Shown: one piece after another, positions 10,087 through 20,231 of the stretch
How the letters are laid out: each line of letters opens with the position of its first letter
Position numbering within the stretch: position 1 is the first letter of the stretch
NCBI RefSeq assembly: GCF_000775915.1
Contig: NZ_BBLT01000005.1
Span: forward strand, 425,872-489,871
Reading direction: 5' to 3'
Source of the DNA: Sporocytophaga myxococcoides
Lineage (GTDB): Bacteria > Bacteroidota > Bacteroidia > Cytophagales > Cytophagaceae
DNA length: 64,000 nt
Notes under the pieces: generated by a model
Told to the model about the DNA's origin: nothing
Database searches by the model: none
What the model saw: only the letters and a program-made list of their open reading frames with translations
Position numbers and translations under genes: made by a program

Positions 10087-10887
10087 TCAGAATCTTTGAG
10101 GAAATGACAAAATAGGAACTGTAGTATGTAAACATAAGTTTTTTGTGATTTTCTTGCTGAATAACCTATCCCATAAACTTCTTTCTTTACCCAACGTGAC
10201 AACTAGATCTGGTTGACTATTGCATATGTAGTTTTCAATTGAGCTCAGTATATTTTCTGACCGTTCAGTTACAAATTCAATTCGGGGATATGATGTAATC
10301 TTTTTTATACTTTCTTTTAATTTTAACAACTTTCTCTTTGTTTGGCTCAGCTCATGCTCTGATGCAAAATAGAACACAATTTCACTTTCATGTATTCTTG
10401 ATAATTTAAGGCACTGTTCAATAGCCTTAAGCTCCGGCTCTTCCATCTCTGTCAAACAAAGTATTTTAGATATTCCTTTATTATGGCTTATTAAAGGAAT
10501 TGCAAAAACCGGACAGTTAGCTGTAATAAGAATATCACTGATATAACTGCCAAATACGGTAGGCTCTGAGCCAGATTTACCTTTTGCTCCCATTACAATA
10601 TAATCAACAGCCTCTGCTTCAATTATGTCATTTATTTTATTAAGAACATTCTCCTCTTTAGCTAATATAGTTTTAACAGAAATATTGGGGTTATGTCGTT
10701 TGGCATAATCAAATTCTTTTCTGAGTTTTTCATCTTCAGCTTCAAGGGAACTATTTTTTGTGGAGTTTAATGAATGAAATATAATTATATCAAGTGTATA
10801 ATAATCAGAGAAGTCAAGGGCAAACTTCATAGCGTTTCTTGCATACTCTGAAAAGTCAGTGGCAATTAAAATCTTTAATTTGTCCAT
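10087..10887 (-). CDS. Tandem universal stress protein (UspA family)
   Basis: This cytoplasmic protein of 266 residues contains two Usp domains in a row. The first (about 4-140) begins KILIATDFSEYARNAMKFAL, the usual strand-1/helix-1 pattern. It keeps a nucleotide-binding signature close to G-x2-G-x9-G-(S/T) in VMGAKGKSGSEPTVFGS. The second (about 145-266) is degenerate: it has PDLVVTLGKERSLWDRLF in place of the glycine loop and probably does not bind ATP. It is a single-gene unit with no obvious partner. Two-domain Usp proteins are common in Bacteroidota, and their precise role is unknown. Confidence 0.88.
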   Translation of the reverse strand: MDKLKILIATDFSEYARNAMKFALDFSDYYTLDIIIFHSLNSTKNSSLEAEDEKLRKEFDYAKRHNPNISVKTILAKEENVLNKINDIIEAEAVDYIVMGAKGKSGSEPTVFGSYISDILITANCPVFAIPLISHNKGISKILCLTEMEEPELKAIEQCLKLSRIHESEIVFYFASEHELSQTKRKLLKLKESIKKITSYPRIEFVTERSENILSSIENYICNSQPDLVVTLGKERSLWDRLFSKKITKNLCLHTTVPILSFPQRF

Positions 10888-11550
10888 ACAATCGATTGAT
10901 ATAATAATTTTCTATATAGGAAGTAATTATTGTTTGTAATAAATGTTTAAATGTCCTTTTAACTTTGTCCATTCATGTGATAACGGTGCGGTTTTTTAAT
11001 TTGATAACGAGTTAAAAAATATTATCGTTCTGTAATTGGGATGGGGTGTAAAAGAAGGCTTTACAAGGACTAGTCTTACTTCGGTTTCTTTTTCCTGGAA
11101 GCTGAAATCAGATAAAAATGCCCGTTTCCCAATCTGGTAGTGATAAATTTATTGATGTTATCAGAATACATTACACATTTCCCCCTCTTTCCTTTCGGCT
11201 TCACCCTTCATTTGGTCCGTTCCAAGGTAATATTCTCTCATTTATCCATTCAAAATCAGCGTGGATTCCTGAAAATCCCTTACAATTGCTGAGATTGAAC
11301 AGTTGGATGCGATCAAAAAATCTTCCTGTTTGTCTCCCTGCATTGCATTCCACTTCATCCTCCATTTTGTCCGTTTCGCCACAATATCCATTCCGCTGTT
11401 CTTCATCATAGCTTAGATTTGTACAAAAAAAGGATTAATAGGGCACATTGTTTTACCAGCTAAAACTACAGTTACCATAAATCAGCAATTCATATTGCAA
11501 TAAGCTAACGAACTAATATCACCACAAAAAATTTCAAAAAATCCACTAAG
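10888..11550. other. Intergenic region upstream of the tripartite efflux operon
   Basis: About 660 bp without a gene I can defend. A 97-codon plus-strand frame (11118-11411) has Ser/Pro/Leu-rich, non-protein-like content. The opposite strand of the same stretch has a roughly 70-codon open frame without a good start (it includes GRFFDRIQLFN), possibly a gene remnant. An 8-mer TAGATTTG at 11414-11421 matches a Bacteroidota -7 box, but no good -33 box accompanies it. The efflux promoter must lie here. Confidence 0.45.
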
Positions 11551-12882
11551 ATGACAAAGAAAATTTCCATAGCGGTACTGCTCTTGCTAACAACCAGTTT
11601 TGCCTGGGCGCAGACCGAGCTATCGCTGAAAGATGCGGTGAATTATGCCTTGGAGTATAAATCAGAAGCTGTCAAATCGAAGCTGGATATTCAGAACAGC
11701 TCCTATTTGATTGATGAGGCCAGAGCTAACGCCTTGCCTCAGATTAATGCCAATGGCGGACTCACATATAACCCTATATTGCAACAGACAGCCCTTAGTA
11801 TGGGAGGAGAGACTATGGTAATAAAAATGGGTCGACCCTGGCAGTCAACCGCTGCTTTACAGCTCAATCAGCAACTGTTTAATATGTCTGTTTTTCAGGG
11901 ACTAAAAGCGGCCAAATCTACCCGGGAGTTTTATCAGATCAATGCAGAACTTACAGATGAACAAATTGTAGAGAAAGTTGCAAATAGCTATTATGAGGTT
12001 TTTAAAACCCGGTCTCAGATCAAAACCATTGATCAAACGATTCAAAACACCACACGTGTAAGAGATGTAATCGAAAGTCTGACGAAAAGCGGATTAGCAA
12101 AAAAAATAGATCTTGATCGTATTAACGTATCCTTAAATAACCTGAAAAGTGGCAGATTGCAACTTCAAAATGCGGTAAAGCTACAGGAAAACTCTTTGAA
12201 GTTTCTGATTGGTATGGATATTAGTACGGATATAAACCTGTCCGAAAATGATTTCAACGCACCTAAAATGCTTTATTCAAAAGAAGATTTGACTGTTAAT
12301 AAAAGGACAGAGATCAAACTTCTGGAAAAACAAGGTGATCTGCTTCGGTTAAATAAAAAAGTTACTCAAGCGAGAAGTTATCCTACTCTCAGCTTATCAG
12401 CGAATTATGGCTATTTCGGTCTGGGATCAAACTTTCCTTATTTCGCAGGAAACGATCCTAATGTGTATTGGTCTAAATTTTCATCTGTTGGTCTTAATTT
12501 GAGCATTCCGATATTCAACGGTTTCTCAAATCGCTCCAAAGTACAACAGGCCGAGATAGAAATTAAAAAGTTCGAAGCGGATCTGAAGGATACTAAACTG
12601 GCATTAAGTCTGGCCATAGAAAATGCCTTCACACAGATCAATAACGCTCAGATTGCACTCGACAATCAAGAGTCCAATCTGTCTCTGGCCAAACAGGTGC
12701 TGGAGAATATTGAAAACAATTACAAAAACGGGCTTGCATCGCTCACCGACCTTTTAGATGCTGAAACTTCCTATTCCGACGCTCAAAACAACTACACCAA
12801 TGCCATAATGGATTATAAGCTGGCGGAAATACAACTTATAAAAGCGAGAGGGGAATTAAAATCATATTACACTACAGAATAA
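11551..12882 (+). CDS. TolC-family outer-membrane efflux channel
   Basis: The 443-aa protein has a signal peptide ending TTSFAWAQ and then two OEP repeats. Typical family stretches are LSLKDAVNYALEYKSEAVKS at the N-terminus, VGLNLSIPIFNGFSNRSKVQ in the middle, and YKNGLASLTDLLDAETSYSD near the C-terminus. It forms the trimeric outer-membrane exit duct of the pump encoded just downstream. It is the first gene of an operon with 13 bp and 11 bp gaps to the adaptor and permease genes. Confidence 0.93.
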   Translation: MTKKISIAVLLLLTTSFAWAQTELSLKDAVNYALEYKSEAVKSKLDIQNSSYLIDEARANALPQINANGGLTYNPILQQTALSMGGETMVIKMGRPWQSTAALQLNQQLFNMSVFQGLKAAKSTREFYQINAELTDEQIVEKVANSYYEVFKTRSQIKTIDQTIQNTTRVRDVIESLTKSGLAKKIDLDRINVSLNNLKSGRLQLQNAVKLQENSLKFLIGMDISTDINLSENDFNAPKMLYSKEDLTVNKRTEIKLLEKQGDLLRLNKKVTQARSYPTLSLSANYGYFGLGSNFPYFAGNDPNVYWSKFSSVGLNLSIPIFNGFSNRSKVQQAEIEIKKFEADLKDTKLALSLAIENAFTQINNAQIALDNQESNLSLAKQVLENIENNYKNGLASLTDLLDAETSYSDAQNNYTNAIMDYKLAEIQLIKARGELKSYYTTE

Positions 12883-12895
12883 ACAGAACACTATA

Positions 12896-13954
12896 ATGAA
12901 AAGAATTATCATTTCAGGTCTTATCATACTGGCAGCTATTGGAGGAATTGCCTATGTGCTTCGCAGCAATAAAGCAAAAAACGAAGCACAGACTGCTATT
13001 GTAGCTCAGAAAAACGCTTCTGTAGCCGTACGCGCAGAGGTAGCTGATTACAAACAGATGAATATGCAGTATGCCGCCAATGGTACTTTTTCCGCAAAAC
13101 AGGAAGTTATGATTTCTTCAGAAGTCTCTGGAAAAATAACTAATGTATTGGTAAGGGAAGGTGCATTTGTTAGAGCAGGTCAGGTATTAGCTGTCATAAG
13201 GGGAGATAAACTGAATGTAACCCTGTCAAACGCGCAGGCCGTGTATGAAAACGCTAAGAATGAAGTTGAGCGTTTTGAAAGCGCTTACGCTACTGGTGGT
13301 GTAACCAAACAGCAGCTGGATCAGATAAAGCTTCAATTAGAAAATGCCAGAAATAATCTGCAAAACGCTCGTCTTACCGCTTCTGACGTTAATGTAAAAG
13401 CGTCTTTTGCCGGTGTTGTAAACAAGCGCTCTATCGAAGCTGGCTCTTATGTTTCTCCGGGACAACAGATGTTTGAGATTGTCAATGTTTCCTCTCTGAA
13501 GCAGAAAGTTTATGTAGATGAAAAGAATATTTCTTCTATCAAGCTAGGTCAGCAGGTGAAGGTAGAAACACCGGTTTTGCCAGGAAAGACATGGACCGGA
13601 GTCGTTTCCTTTATTGCTCCAAAGGCAGATGGAAGTCTTAACTTTCCTGTAGAAATAGAAATCAAAAACAATCCCAACAATGAGCTTAAAGCCGGAATGT
13701 ACGGAACCACACGCTTTGGAAGTGACCAGACTGGCGATGTGCTGGTAGTTCCAAGGAACGCTTTTGTGGGCAATATCAGCTCTAATCAAGTCTTCGTAAT
13801 ACAAGACGGAAAAGCGATCCTGACTCAGGTTGTTTCAGGCAGAAATTTTGGAGACTACATTGAGATTCTTTCTGGTGTCAGCAAAGGCCAGAAGGTAGTG
13901 GTATCAGGGCAAATCAACCTGCTTGACCAGACCCTTGTTGAAGTAATCAACTAA
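12896..13954 (+). CDS. RND periplasmic adaptor (membrane-fusion protein)
   Basis: This adaptor of 352 aa has an N-terminal membrane anchor (about 4-22). The biotinyl-lipoyl half contains GKITNVLVREGAFVRAGQVL and a short coiled-coil hairpin follows (about 105-155). The second lipoyl half is VKASFAGVVNKRSIEAGSYV, and the beta-barrel and membrane-proximal domains end the protein with GVSKGQKVVVSGQINLLD. It bridges the permease and TolC components encoded on either side. Confidence 0.92.
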   Translation: MKRIIISGLIILAAIGGIAYVLRSNKAKNEAQTAIVAQKNASVAVRAEVADYKQMNMQYAANGTFSAKQEVMISSEVSGKITNVLVREGAFVRAGQVLAVIRGDKLNVTLSNAQAVYENAKNEVERFESAYATGGVTKQQLDQIKLQLENARNNLQNARLTASDVNVKASFAGVVNKRSIEAGSYVSPGQQMFEIVNVSSLKQKVYVDEKNISSIKLGQQVKVETPVLPGKTWTGVVSFIAPKADGSLNFPVEIEIKNNPNNELKAGMYGTTRFGSDQTGDVLVVPRNAFVGNISSNQVFVIQDGKAILTQVVSGRNFGDYIEILSGVSKGQKVVVSGQINLLDQTLVEVIN

Positions 13955-13965
13955 TTCACGGACAT

Positions 13966-16900
13966 ATGAAATTAGCAGAAGTATCCATCAAACGTCCCAG
14001 TATCATAATAGTATTGTTTACTATTCTTACGCTGGGCGGTATCTTTTCATATTCACAACTGGGTTATGAATTAGTACCAAAATTTGAAACGAACGTAATC
14101 ACCATTCAGACGATTTACCCTGGTGCGGCACCTTCTGAAGTGGAAAACTCGGTCACTAAAAAGATTGAAGATGCAGTGTCATCACTGGAGAACGTTAAAA
14201 AGATCGAATCTAAATCGTTTGAAAGTGTATCTGTGGTGATGATCACGCTCAACAGTAATGCGGACGTCAACTTCCTGCTTACAGATGCTCAGCGTAAGAT
14301 CAATGCAGTGGTCAAAGATTTGCCGGACGATGCAGAAACGCCGTCTCTAAATAAGTTTTCGCTGGATGATATTCCCATTATCAAGCTTTCAGCAACTTCC
14401 AAACTTTCCGAGAAAGAATTGTATGATCTGTTGGATCAGAAAATTCAACCTGTATTTGCCCGTGTAGATGGAGTTGCTAAAGTAGATATGATTGGTGGAG
14501 AAGCTCGTGAGATTCAAGTAAGTGTTAATCCTGAAAAACTACAGGGGTATGGATTGTCAATCGGACAGATTGAACAGATCATAGCCATGTCCAACATGGA
14601 TTTTCCTACCGGAAACGTAAAAACGCGTGACAACCAAACTACCATCAGGCTATCAGGAAAATTCAAGTCGCTCGATGAATTGCGCGAGCTTCCTGTTATG
14701 ACGCCGGCAGGTATTTTAATACGCTTAAGAGATGTGGCGGATGTGCAGGACGGTATAGAAGACCCTGAAAAGATTTCCCGAATCAATCAGAAGAACACGA
14801 TCTTATTACAGGTTTATAAGCAATCAGATGCCAATGCCGTAGCTGTTTCAGAGAAAGTAAAACGTGCCATTCAAACCATCGAGAAGGATTACAAAGCTCA
14901 GGGCCTTGGTATTGAGATAGCAAGTGATAATTCTGATTATACTCTTAAGGCAGCCAACAATGTGATCTTTGATCTTGTGCTGGCTATTGTACTGGTTGGT
15001 GCAATTATGCTGCTTTTCCTTCATAGTATACGAAATGCAGCATTCACCATGGTTGCTATTCCATTGTCATTGATTGCAACATTCATAGGTTTGATGCTTA
15101 TGGGATATACCCTCAACCTGATGTCTCTGCTTGCATTATCTCTGGTGGTGGGTATTCTTGTGGATGATGCTATCGTTGTTATTGAAAACATCCACCGCCA
15201 TATGGAGATGGGTAAGAATAAGGTAAGGGCTGCATATGACGGAGCAAGGGAAATTGGCTTTACTGTTACCGCAATTACCCTGGTAATTGTTGTTGTTTTC
15301 CTTCCAATATCCTTGTCGACAGGACTCGTTGCCAACATTTTGCGTCAATTTACTGTGACTGTGATGATCGCTACGTTGCTGTCCCTTCTCGTTTCATTTA
15401 CGGTAGTTCCATGGTTGTATTCCCGCTTTGGAAAACTTGAGCATATCAACGGTAGTTCGCTTTTTGGCAGATTTTTAAATGCCTTTGAAAGTAGTCTGGA
15501 CAGGTTGACTTCCGGAATCGGTTCCATCCTGAAATGGTCATTGAGGAGCAGAATAAACAAGTTAGTTACTTTGGCAATCTCAGTTGTAATGTTTTTCGCC
15601 TCTCTGATGCTTGTAGGAAAAGGATATATCGGATCTGACTTCTTCCCTGGCAACGATAAAGGTGAGTTTTATCTGCAAATCGAAATGAACAAAGACGCTT
15701 CGATTGAGCAGACCAACTTTATGACTCAGAAGGCAGAAGCCTATTTGTCTCAAAAGCAGGAAGTAGATAGGATGATTACCACAGTGGGACAAGCCTCCGA
15801 CGGAATGATGTCTACCTCCGGAACCAAATACAAATCTGAGATTCATATTTTCGTAAATAAGGAACACACTAAACTAGAACCTACCAAAGTGTTTTCTGCT
15901 AAACTTAAAAGGGAGATGGAAGGAGTACTTGTTGGAGCAAAAGTTAAAACCGTAAATATAGGTATTATGGGAGCTGAGAATGCACCATTGAAGCTGACTA
16001 TTATTGGTTCAACCCAGGAAGATGCGATGGAATTTGCTAATCAGGCAGCGAATCTGTTACGCAACATTCCAGGATCTTCTCAAGTCAAGCTGACTTCGGA
16101 AGATGGTAACCCTGAAATCAATGTAAAGGTAGACAGAGACAAAATGAATTCGCTGGGATTAAATGTGGCTTCAGTGGGTATGGCAATGCGTACTGCATTC
16201 TCTGGAAACACCGATACCAAATTCAGAGCAGGAGACAAAGAATATGACATCAATATCAGATATGATGAAATGGGCAGGGCCTCTATCAATGATGTTAAAG
16301 ATTTAAAATTCATTAATTCTCATGGACAGGTTATTAAGTTAGAGCAATTCGCAGATGTAAGTTTTGGCTCCGGACCAACACTTCTTGAAAGAAGAGATAA
16401 GTCGCCATCTGTGTCTGTAGAAGCACAGGTAGTAGGAAAACCTGCTGGTACTATAGCTCAGGAATGGGAGGCAGAGTTCACTAAACTGAACTTTAAGCCG
16501 GGAGTTTCATACAAATGGGGTGGTAATATGGAAAACCAGTCAGAAGGTTTCGGATCCCTGGGAATTGCCCTGCTAGCGTCTATTCTGTTGGTTTACCTGG
16601 TAATGGTGGCGCTGTATGACAACTTTGTTACACCTTTTGTGGTTCTGTTCTCTATTCCGTTGTCATTCATCGGAGCGCTGTTGTTCCTTGCATTGTTCAA
16701 TCAAACACTGAACATCTTTACTATCCTGGGGATAATTATGCTGATCGGTCTGGTAGCGAAAAACGCTATCATGCTAGTTGACTTTGCCAACCATCGCAAG
16801 GCTGAAGGGTTCTCCACTTATGAGGCCCTTGTATCAGCAAATCATGCGCGATTCAGACCAATTCTTATGACTACTATTGCCATGGTAATAGGTATGGTGC

Positions 16901-17133
16901 CTATCGCTATTGCACAAGGTGATGGTGCGGATATGAACAGAGGTTTGGCAATTGTGATCATAGGAGGACTGTTATCTTCATTATTCCTAACCTTGGTAAT
17001 AGTTCCTGTCGTATACTCAATATTCGATAGTTTGGGAAAACGGTTCGGCAAAGGTGAAAAACCGAATTATGCGGCCCTTATGAACGAAGAAGAAAATGAA
17101 CTTATTCCTGAACTCGCTGAAGAGCATCATTAG
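13966..17133 (+). CDS. HAE-type RND efflux permease (AcrB-like)
   Basis: This 1055-aa inner-membrane proton antiporter exports hydrophobic compounds. It has the family start (VSIKRPSIIIVLFTILTLGG), two large periplasmic loops and 12 helices. Helix 4 carries LSLVVGILVDDAIVVIENI, with the paired aspartates of the proton relay, and the repeat-2 equivalent is GIIMLIGLVAKNAIMLVDFA. Repeat-2 motifs RFRPILMTTIAMVIGMVPIA and GGLLSSLFLTLVIVPVVYS are intact. The double Asp, rather than the CzcA-type D-x5-D pattern of the pump at 3.7-8 kb, places it in the HAE group. It is the last gene of the efflux operon before a strong terminator. Confidence 0.94.
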   Translation: MKLAEVSIKRPSIIIVLFTILTLGGIFSYSQLGYELVPKFETNVITIQTIYPGAAPSEVENSVTKKIEDAVSSLENVKKIESKSFESVSVVMITLNSNADVNFLLTDAQRKINAVVKDLPDDAETPSLNKFSLDDIPIIKLSATSKLSEKELYDLLDQKIQPVFARVDGVAKVDMIGGEAREIQVSVNPEKLQGYGLSIGQIEQIIAMSNMDFPTGNVKTRDNQTTIRLSGKFKSLDELRELPVMTPAGILIRLRDVADVQDGIEDPEKISRINQKNTILLQVYKQSDANAVAVSEKVKRAIQTIEKDYKAQGLGIEIASDNSDYTLKAANNVIFDLVLAIVLVGAIMLLFLHSIRNAAFTMVAIPLSLIATFIGLMLMGYTLNLMSLLALSLVVGILVDDAIVVIENIHRHMEMGKNKVRAAYDGAREIGFTVTAITLVIVVVFLPISLSTGLVANILRQFTVTVMIATLLSLLVSFTVVPWLYSRFGKLEHINGSSLFGRFLNAFESSLDRLTSGIGSILKWSLRSRINKLVTLAISVVMFFASLMLVGKGYIGSDFFPGNDKGEFYLQIEMNKDASIEQTNFMTQKAEAYLSQKQEVDRMITTVGQASDGMMSTSGTKYKSEIHIFVNKEHTKLEPTKVFSAKLKREMEGVLVGAKVKTVNIGIMGAENAPLKLTIIGSTQEDAMEFANQAANLLRNIPGSSQVKLTSEDGNPEINVKVDRDKMNSLGLNVASVGMAMRTAFSGNTDTKFRAGDKEYDINIRYDEMGRASINDVKDLKFINSHGQVIKLEQFADVSFGSGPTLLERRDKSPSVSVEAQVVGKPAGTIAQEWEAEFTKLNFKPGVSYKWGGNMENQSEGFGSLGIALLASILLVYLVMVALYDNFVTPFVVLFSIPLSFIGALLFLALFNQTLNIFTILGIIMLIGLVAKNAIMLVDFANHRKAEGFSTYEALVSANHARFRPILMTTIAMVIGMVPIAIAQGDGADMNRGLAIVIIGGLLSSLFLTLVIVPVVYSIFDSLGKRFGKGEKPNYAALMNEEENELIPELAEEHH

Positions 17134-17157
17134 AATAAAATAGTTCATTAAAAAATT

Positions 17158-17211
17158 AAGATATTCTGTCTGGAATTGAAATACTCCTGCAGGCAGAATA
17201 TCTTCTTTTTT
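17158..17211 (+). terminator. Rho-independent terminator after the efflux operon
   Basis: A perfect 11-bp inverted repeat (AAGATATTCTG at 17158-17168 and CAGAATATCTT at 17194-17204) is followed by CTTTTTT. It closes the three-gene efflux operon 25 bp after the permease stop and separates it from the kinase gene. Confidence 0.8.
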
Positions 17212-17320
17212 AACTTCAGGCAGATCAGTAAAATTGAAATTTTAATGCCTGTTTAATTGTTCCTGAATTCGGGGAAATCTCGTTTTTAAGTAAAAATAGT
17301 TTGTTGAAAGTATAAACCTT

Positions 17321-18385
17321 ATGCAATATACAATTCCTTTAAAGGTACTAGTGAGAGAAAGCGGAAGGCTGTTTCTTTTTTTTCTGGTAGGAACAGTGCT
17401 GATTACTTCTTTGCAGGAATTAAGCTTAAAGGGTTTGCTCATTAAATTCATAACTCTGAGTACACTTTTTATTTCCTATTTCGCTATCAATATTGTTCTG
17501 TTTTCCTTCTTTGACAAAAGACGGAAATATCCTGGTGAAAGGATATCTCGAAAAACCTTTGCAATCGGTTACCCTCTTACCCTGATAGTTTTTACCTTGC
17601 AGCATACACTGCTGCTATATCTGCACAATACCGGAATCTTTGTACAAAAAAGTTTACCAGGAACAGGTGTCGAACCACTCAACGGCTGGCAGCTTGCCAT
17701 CTTTATCAGTTATGCCAACTTTGTAATGTATACCTTCATTTTCCTGATACATAATTTCGTTATCGATCAGTATGAAAAAAACCGGATACAAATGGAGTTG
17801 CTTCAACTGAAAGCTTCCAATATGGAGACGACCAATCAGCTACTTCAACAGCAGATAAAACCGCATTTTCTTTTCAATGCATTGAACATTCTGAAATCAC
17901 TCATCCGAAAAGATCCTAAAAGCGCTGAAACTTACCTGTTAAAACTTTCAGATTTTCTCAGGGTAACTATTACCAAAAACAAAAGCGGTACAGCTACCAT
18001 ACGGGAGGAACTGAAGATCTGTAACGATTATATGGAAATGCAGAAGATACGATTCGGGGACGCCTTAATCTATCATGTCAATCTTAATGAAAAAGACGAG
18101 TTCTATAATAAGAAACTTCCATTTTTCTCCATTCAGCCTTTGCTGGAGAATGCTATAAAACACAATGAACTTACCCCTGAGAATCCTTTATGCATTACCA
18201 TAGAAACGGAGGGGAACAGCATTATTGTACAAAACAATCTTCAACTTAAGACCAAAGTAGAAGTTTCAACTGGCAATGGCCATAGCATACTAAAAGAAAG
18301 ATACAAATTGTTGACAGGAGATGATGTTCAAATTGACCAGAATGACAAAGCATATTCGGTAAGTCTTAAAATTCTTGATGAGTAA
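17321..18385 (+). CDS. LytS-like sensor histidine kinase (His_kinase family)
   Basis: The 354-aa protein has about four membrane helices in residues 15-150 and no large extracellular sensor. The cytoplasmic part has the H-box QQIKPHFLFNALNILKSLIR with the phospho-accepting His in PHFLFN. The N-box is LLENAIKHNE, and a short G-box follows in TGNGHSILKERY. This is the non-canonical LytS/YehU type that signals to LytTR regulators, and the next gene is such a regulator, overlapping by one base (TAATG). The position after a drug pump suggests control of efflux or envelope genes, but this is inference. Confidence 0.92.
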   Translation: MQYTIPLKVLVRESGRLFLFFLVGTVLITSLQELSLKGLLIKFITLSTLFISYFAINIVLFSFFDKRRKYPGERISRKTFAIGYPLTLIVFTLQHTLLLYLHNTGIFVQKSLPGTGVEPLNGWQLAIFISYANFVMYTFIFLIHNFVIDQYEKNRIQMELLQLKASNMETTNQLLQQQIKPHFLFNALNILKSLIRKDPKSAETYLLKLSDFLRVTITKNKSGTATIREELKICNDYMEMQKIRFGDALIYHVNLNEKDEFYNKKLPFFSIQPLLENAIKHNELTPENPLCITIETEGNSIIVQNNLQLKTKVEVSTGNGHSILKERYKLLTGDDVQIDQNDKAYSVSLKILDE

Positions 18386-19146
18386 TGGATATTATTATAA
18401 TCGAAGACGAACCGATAACTGCGGAAGATCTCAGGGAAATAATCATTCAGGTAAATCCGCAGTCCAATGTAGTGAAGATATTGAGCTCTGTAAAGGAGGC
18501 TATCTCTTATCTTAAAGCGAACCCTACAGTTGATCTTATTTTCAGTGACATACAATTGGGGGATGGGCTTAGTTTTGAAATTTATCAGCAGGTAGATGTC
18601 AAAGCTCCTATCGTGTTCTGCACAGCCTATGATGAATATGCCCTGACAGCGTTCAGGACCAATGGTATTCATTATATTCTTAAGCCTTTTAATGAAGTAA
18701 TGATACAGGAAGCCCTTACCAAGTTCCACTCACTCAAATCCACATTTAGTCTGGATAGTCAGGCATTGTTGCAGCTTATGCAGACATTGACCAGGGCTCC
18801 TCAGGAAAAAAGCACTTCTATTCTGGTGTATCAGCGTGAAAAAGTCATTCCTGTTAAAATCAAAGATATTGCCCTGTTTTATATCAAGAATGAAGTATGT
18901 CATTTGCATACGTTTGATCAGAAAAATTATCTAGTAAACAAATCATTGGATGAGATACAACAAATCGTGGGCAATGACTTTTACAGGGCCAACAGACAAT
19001 TTATCATTAACCGGGATGCGATAAAAGAGGCGTCTTCTTATTTAGCCCGTAAGGTAAATATCATTCTTAATATTCCTTTCAACGAATCCATTATGGTGAG
19101 TAAGGAAAAAATGAGTGATTTTTATGTCTGGCTAACGGGAGAGTAG
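18385..19146 (+). CDS. LytTR-family response regulator
   Basis: This regulator of 253 aa pairs with the kinase above. The receiver domain (1-120) has the acidic pocket E7/D8, the phospho-acceptor D55 in LIFSDIQLGDG and K in YILKPFNE. The LytTR DNA-binding domain (about 145-250) includes ILVYQREKVIPVKIKDIALF and a C-terminal half with FYRANRQFIINRDAI. It binds promoters as a beta-strand-based dimer. The gene ends the two-gene operon, and the kilobase downstream is empty. Confidence 0.93.
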   Translation: MDIIIIEDEPITAEDLREIIIQVNPQSNVVKILSSVKEAISYLKANPTVDLIFSDIQLGDGLSFEIYQQVDVKAPIVFCTAYDEYALTAFRTNGIHYILKPFNEVMIQEALTKFHSLKSTFSLDSQALLQLMQTLTRAPQEKSTSILVYQREKVIPVKIKDIALFYIKNEVCHLHTFDQKNYLVNKSLDEIQQIVGNDFYRANRQFIINRDAIKEASSYLARKVNIILNIPFNESIMVSKEKMSDFYVWLTGE

Positions 19147-20231
19147 AAAGAAAGACGAATTTTCTTTTTCCAAAATATTATAGAGTCTTTAGCAATACTT
19201 TTTATTCCTAAAAGGCTATTTTCAACGTGCAAAACCTAGGCTGGGAGGAGATTTTTGTTTTGCTTATTTGATAAAGATAACAATATATCTGTTATAATTA
19301 TTTGTCGTGTCTGTATTTCAGAAAGTTGATTTCCGTTTAAAACTTTGGAATTGAATATGTGAAAAATAATAGTCAATAGTGAGTATAGAGCGGTCAAGCT
19401 AAAGATACACGAGCTGACGGATCATGTATTCAATCAATCCTTAGAAGTTGATATGTACATATAGGAAGACTTAATTTCTGTATATGCACATGTTTGTGTA
19501 AAATGAAAGTTCGCAAGCTCTGGTCACCCTCATAAGTGAGTTCTTTGTCAAAGTCTCCGATTACTATTGGTGTAAAAATGAAGTAAATTACATGCAGTAA
19601 GCTAAACTTTATTAACAAGTAATTTTAAAGCAACAGTGGTGGTTTGATAATAAATGAAATCATCAAAAGAGAAGGCCCATGAAATAAAAGCTGACAACAT
19701 TTTATAAGTTAAATCAATGTAATCCTAAATGAACCATCTTGTATAATGATAAGTTGGGGATTTCATTAATTAGTTTTTCGTATCTTCAAAATAAAACATA
19801 TATATTGGTTTATTTATGGGGTATAAACAAAGGCGTATCAAAATTCTATCTGATTATTTGTATAATGCTTTCAAGAAGGAACTGAGTTTTACTATATAGT
19901 ATTCTCTTTGAATTTTTAATATCTTACCAGGGAAACAACTTTGATACATAGCTTATGTGTAAAGTAAAGTTTGCAATGCAATTAATGTTTTTATTTGAAA
20001 AAAGTACTTTTTATTACACTTTGAAGTTTGTGGATAACATTTTTGCTTTTATTTGTATTGTGTGATAAAATTCAAATATTACACCTTTAATTATGTTATA
20101 AAATGGATGAATGTATTTTTTTTTGCTTTTTTTATGCTGTATATTACATTATTATTACATTAGATGGTTTACTGGAATGGAATTAATTGTTAGGTTTGTA
20201 ACAGATTTCAAGTGCCAGAACTTTTTGTTTT
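19147..20231. other. Long AT-rich intergenic region before the giant-protein operon
   Basis: About 1.08 kb without a supported gene on either strand; the longest open frame there (62 codons, minus) has no protein-like features. Only the last 70 bp carry a recognisable promoter. The region separates two unrelated functional blocks and may hold regulatory sites I cannot identify. Confidence 0.6.
20168..20198 (+). promoter_or_regulatory. Candidate promoter of the giant-protein operon
   Basis: TTTA (20168-20171), a 19-bp spacer and TAGGTTTG (20191-20198) fit the Bacteroidota sigma consensus TTTG-N19-TAnnTTTG with one mismatch. The likely transcription start is about 25 bp before the ATG at 20232. 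It is the only match in this long gap that I found close to the first gene. Confidence 0.55.

Noticed and set aside
11200..11410. Minus-strand open frame of about 70 codons (contains GRFFDRIQLFN)
   Set aside because: Only an internal start and no family recognised; could be a remnant but cannot be supported.
11118..11411. 97-codon plus-strand frame upstream of the efflux operon
   Set aside because: Ser/Pro/Leu-rich content with no domain, no conserved look and an opposite-strand frame as plausible; probably not a gene.
11414..11421. TAGATTTG as promoter of the TolC-adaptor-permease operon
   Set aside because: The -7 box matches but there is no -33 box at the right distance and the gene starts 130 bp away.
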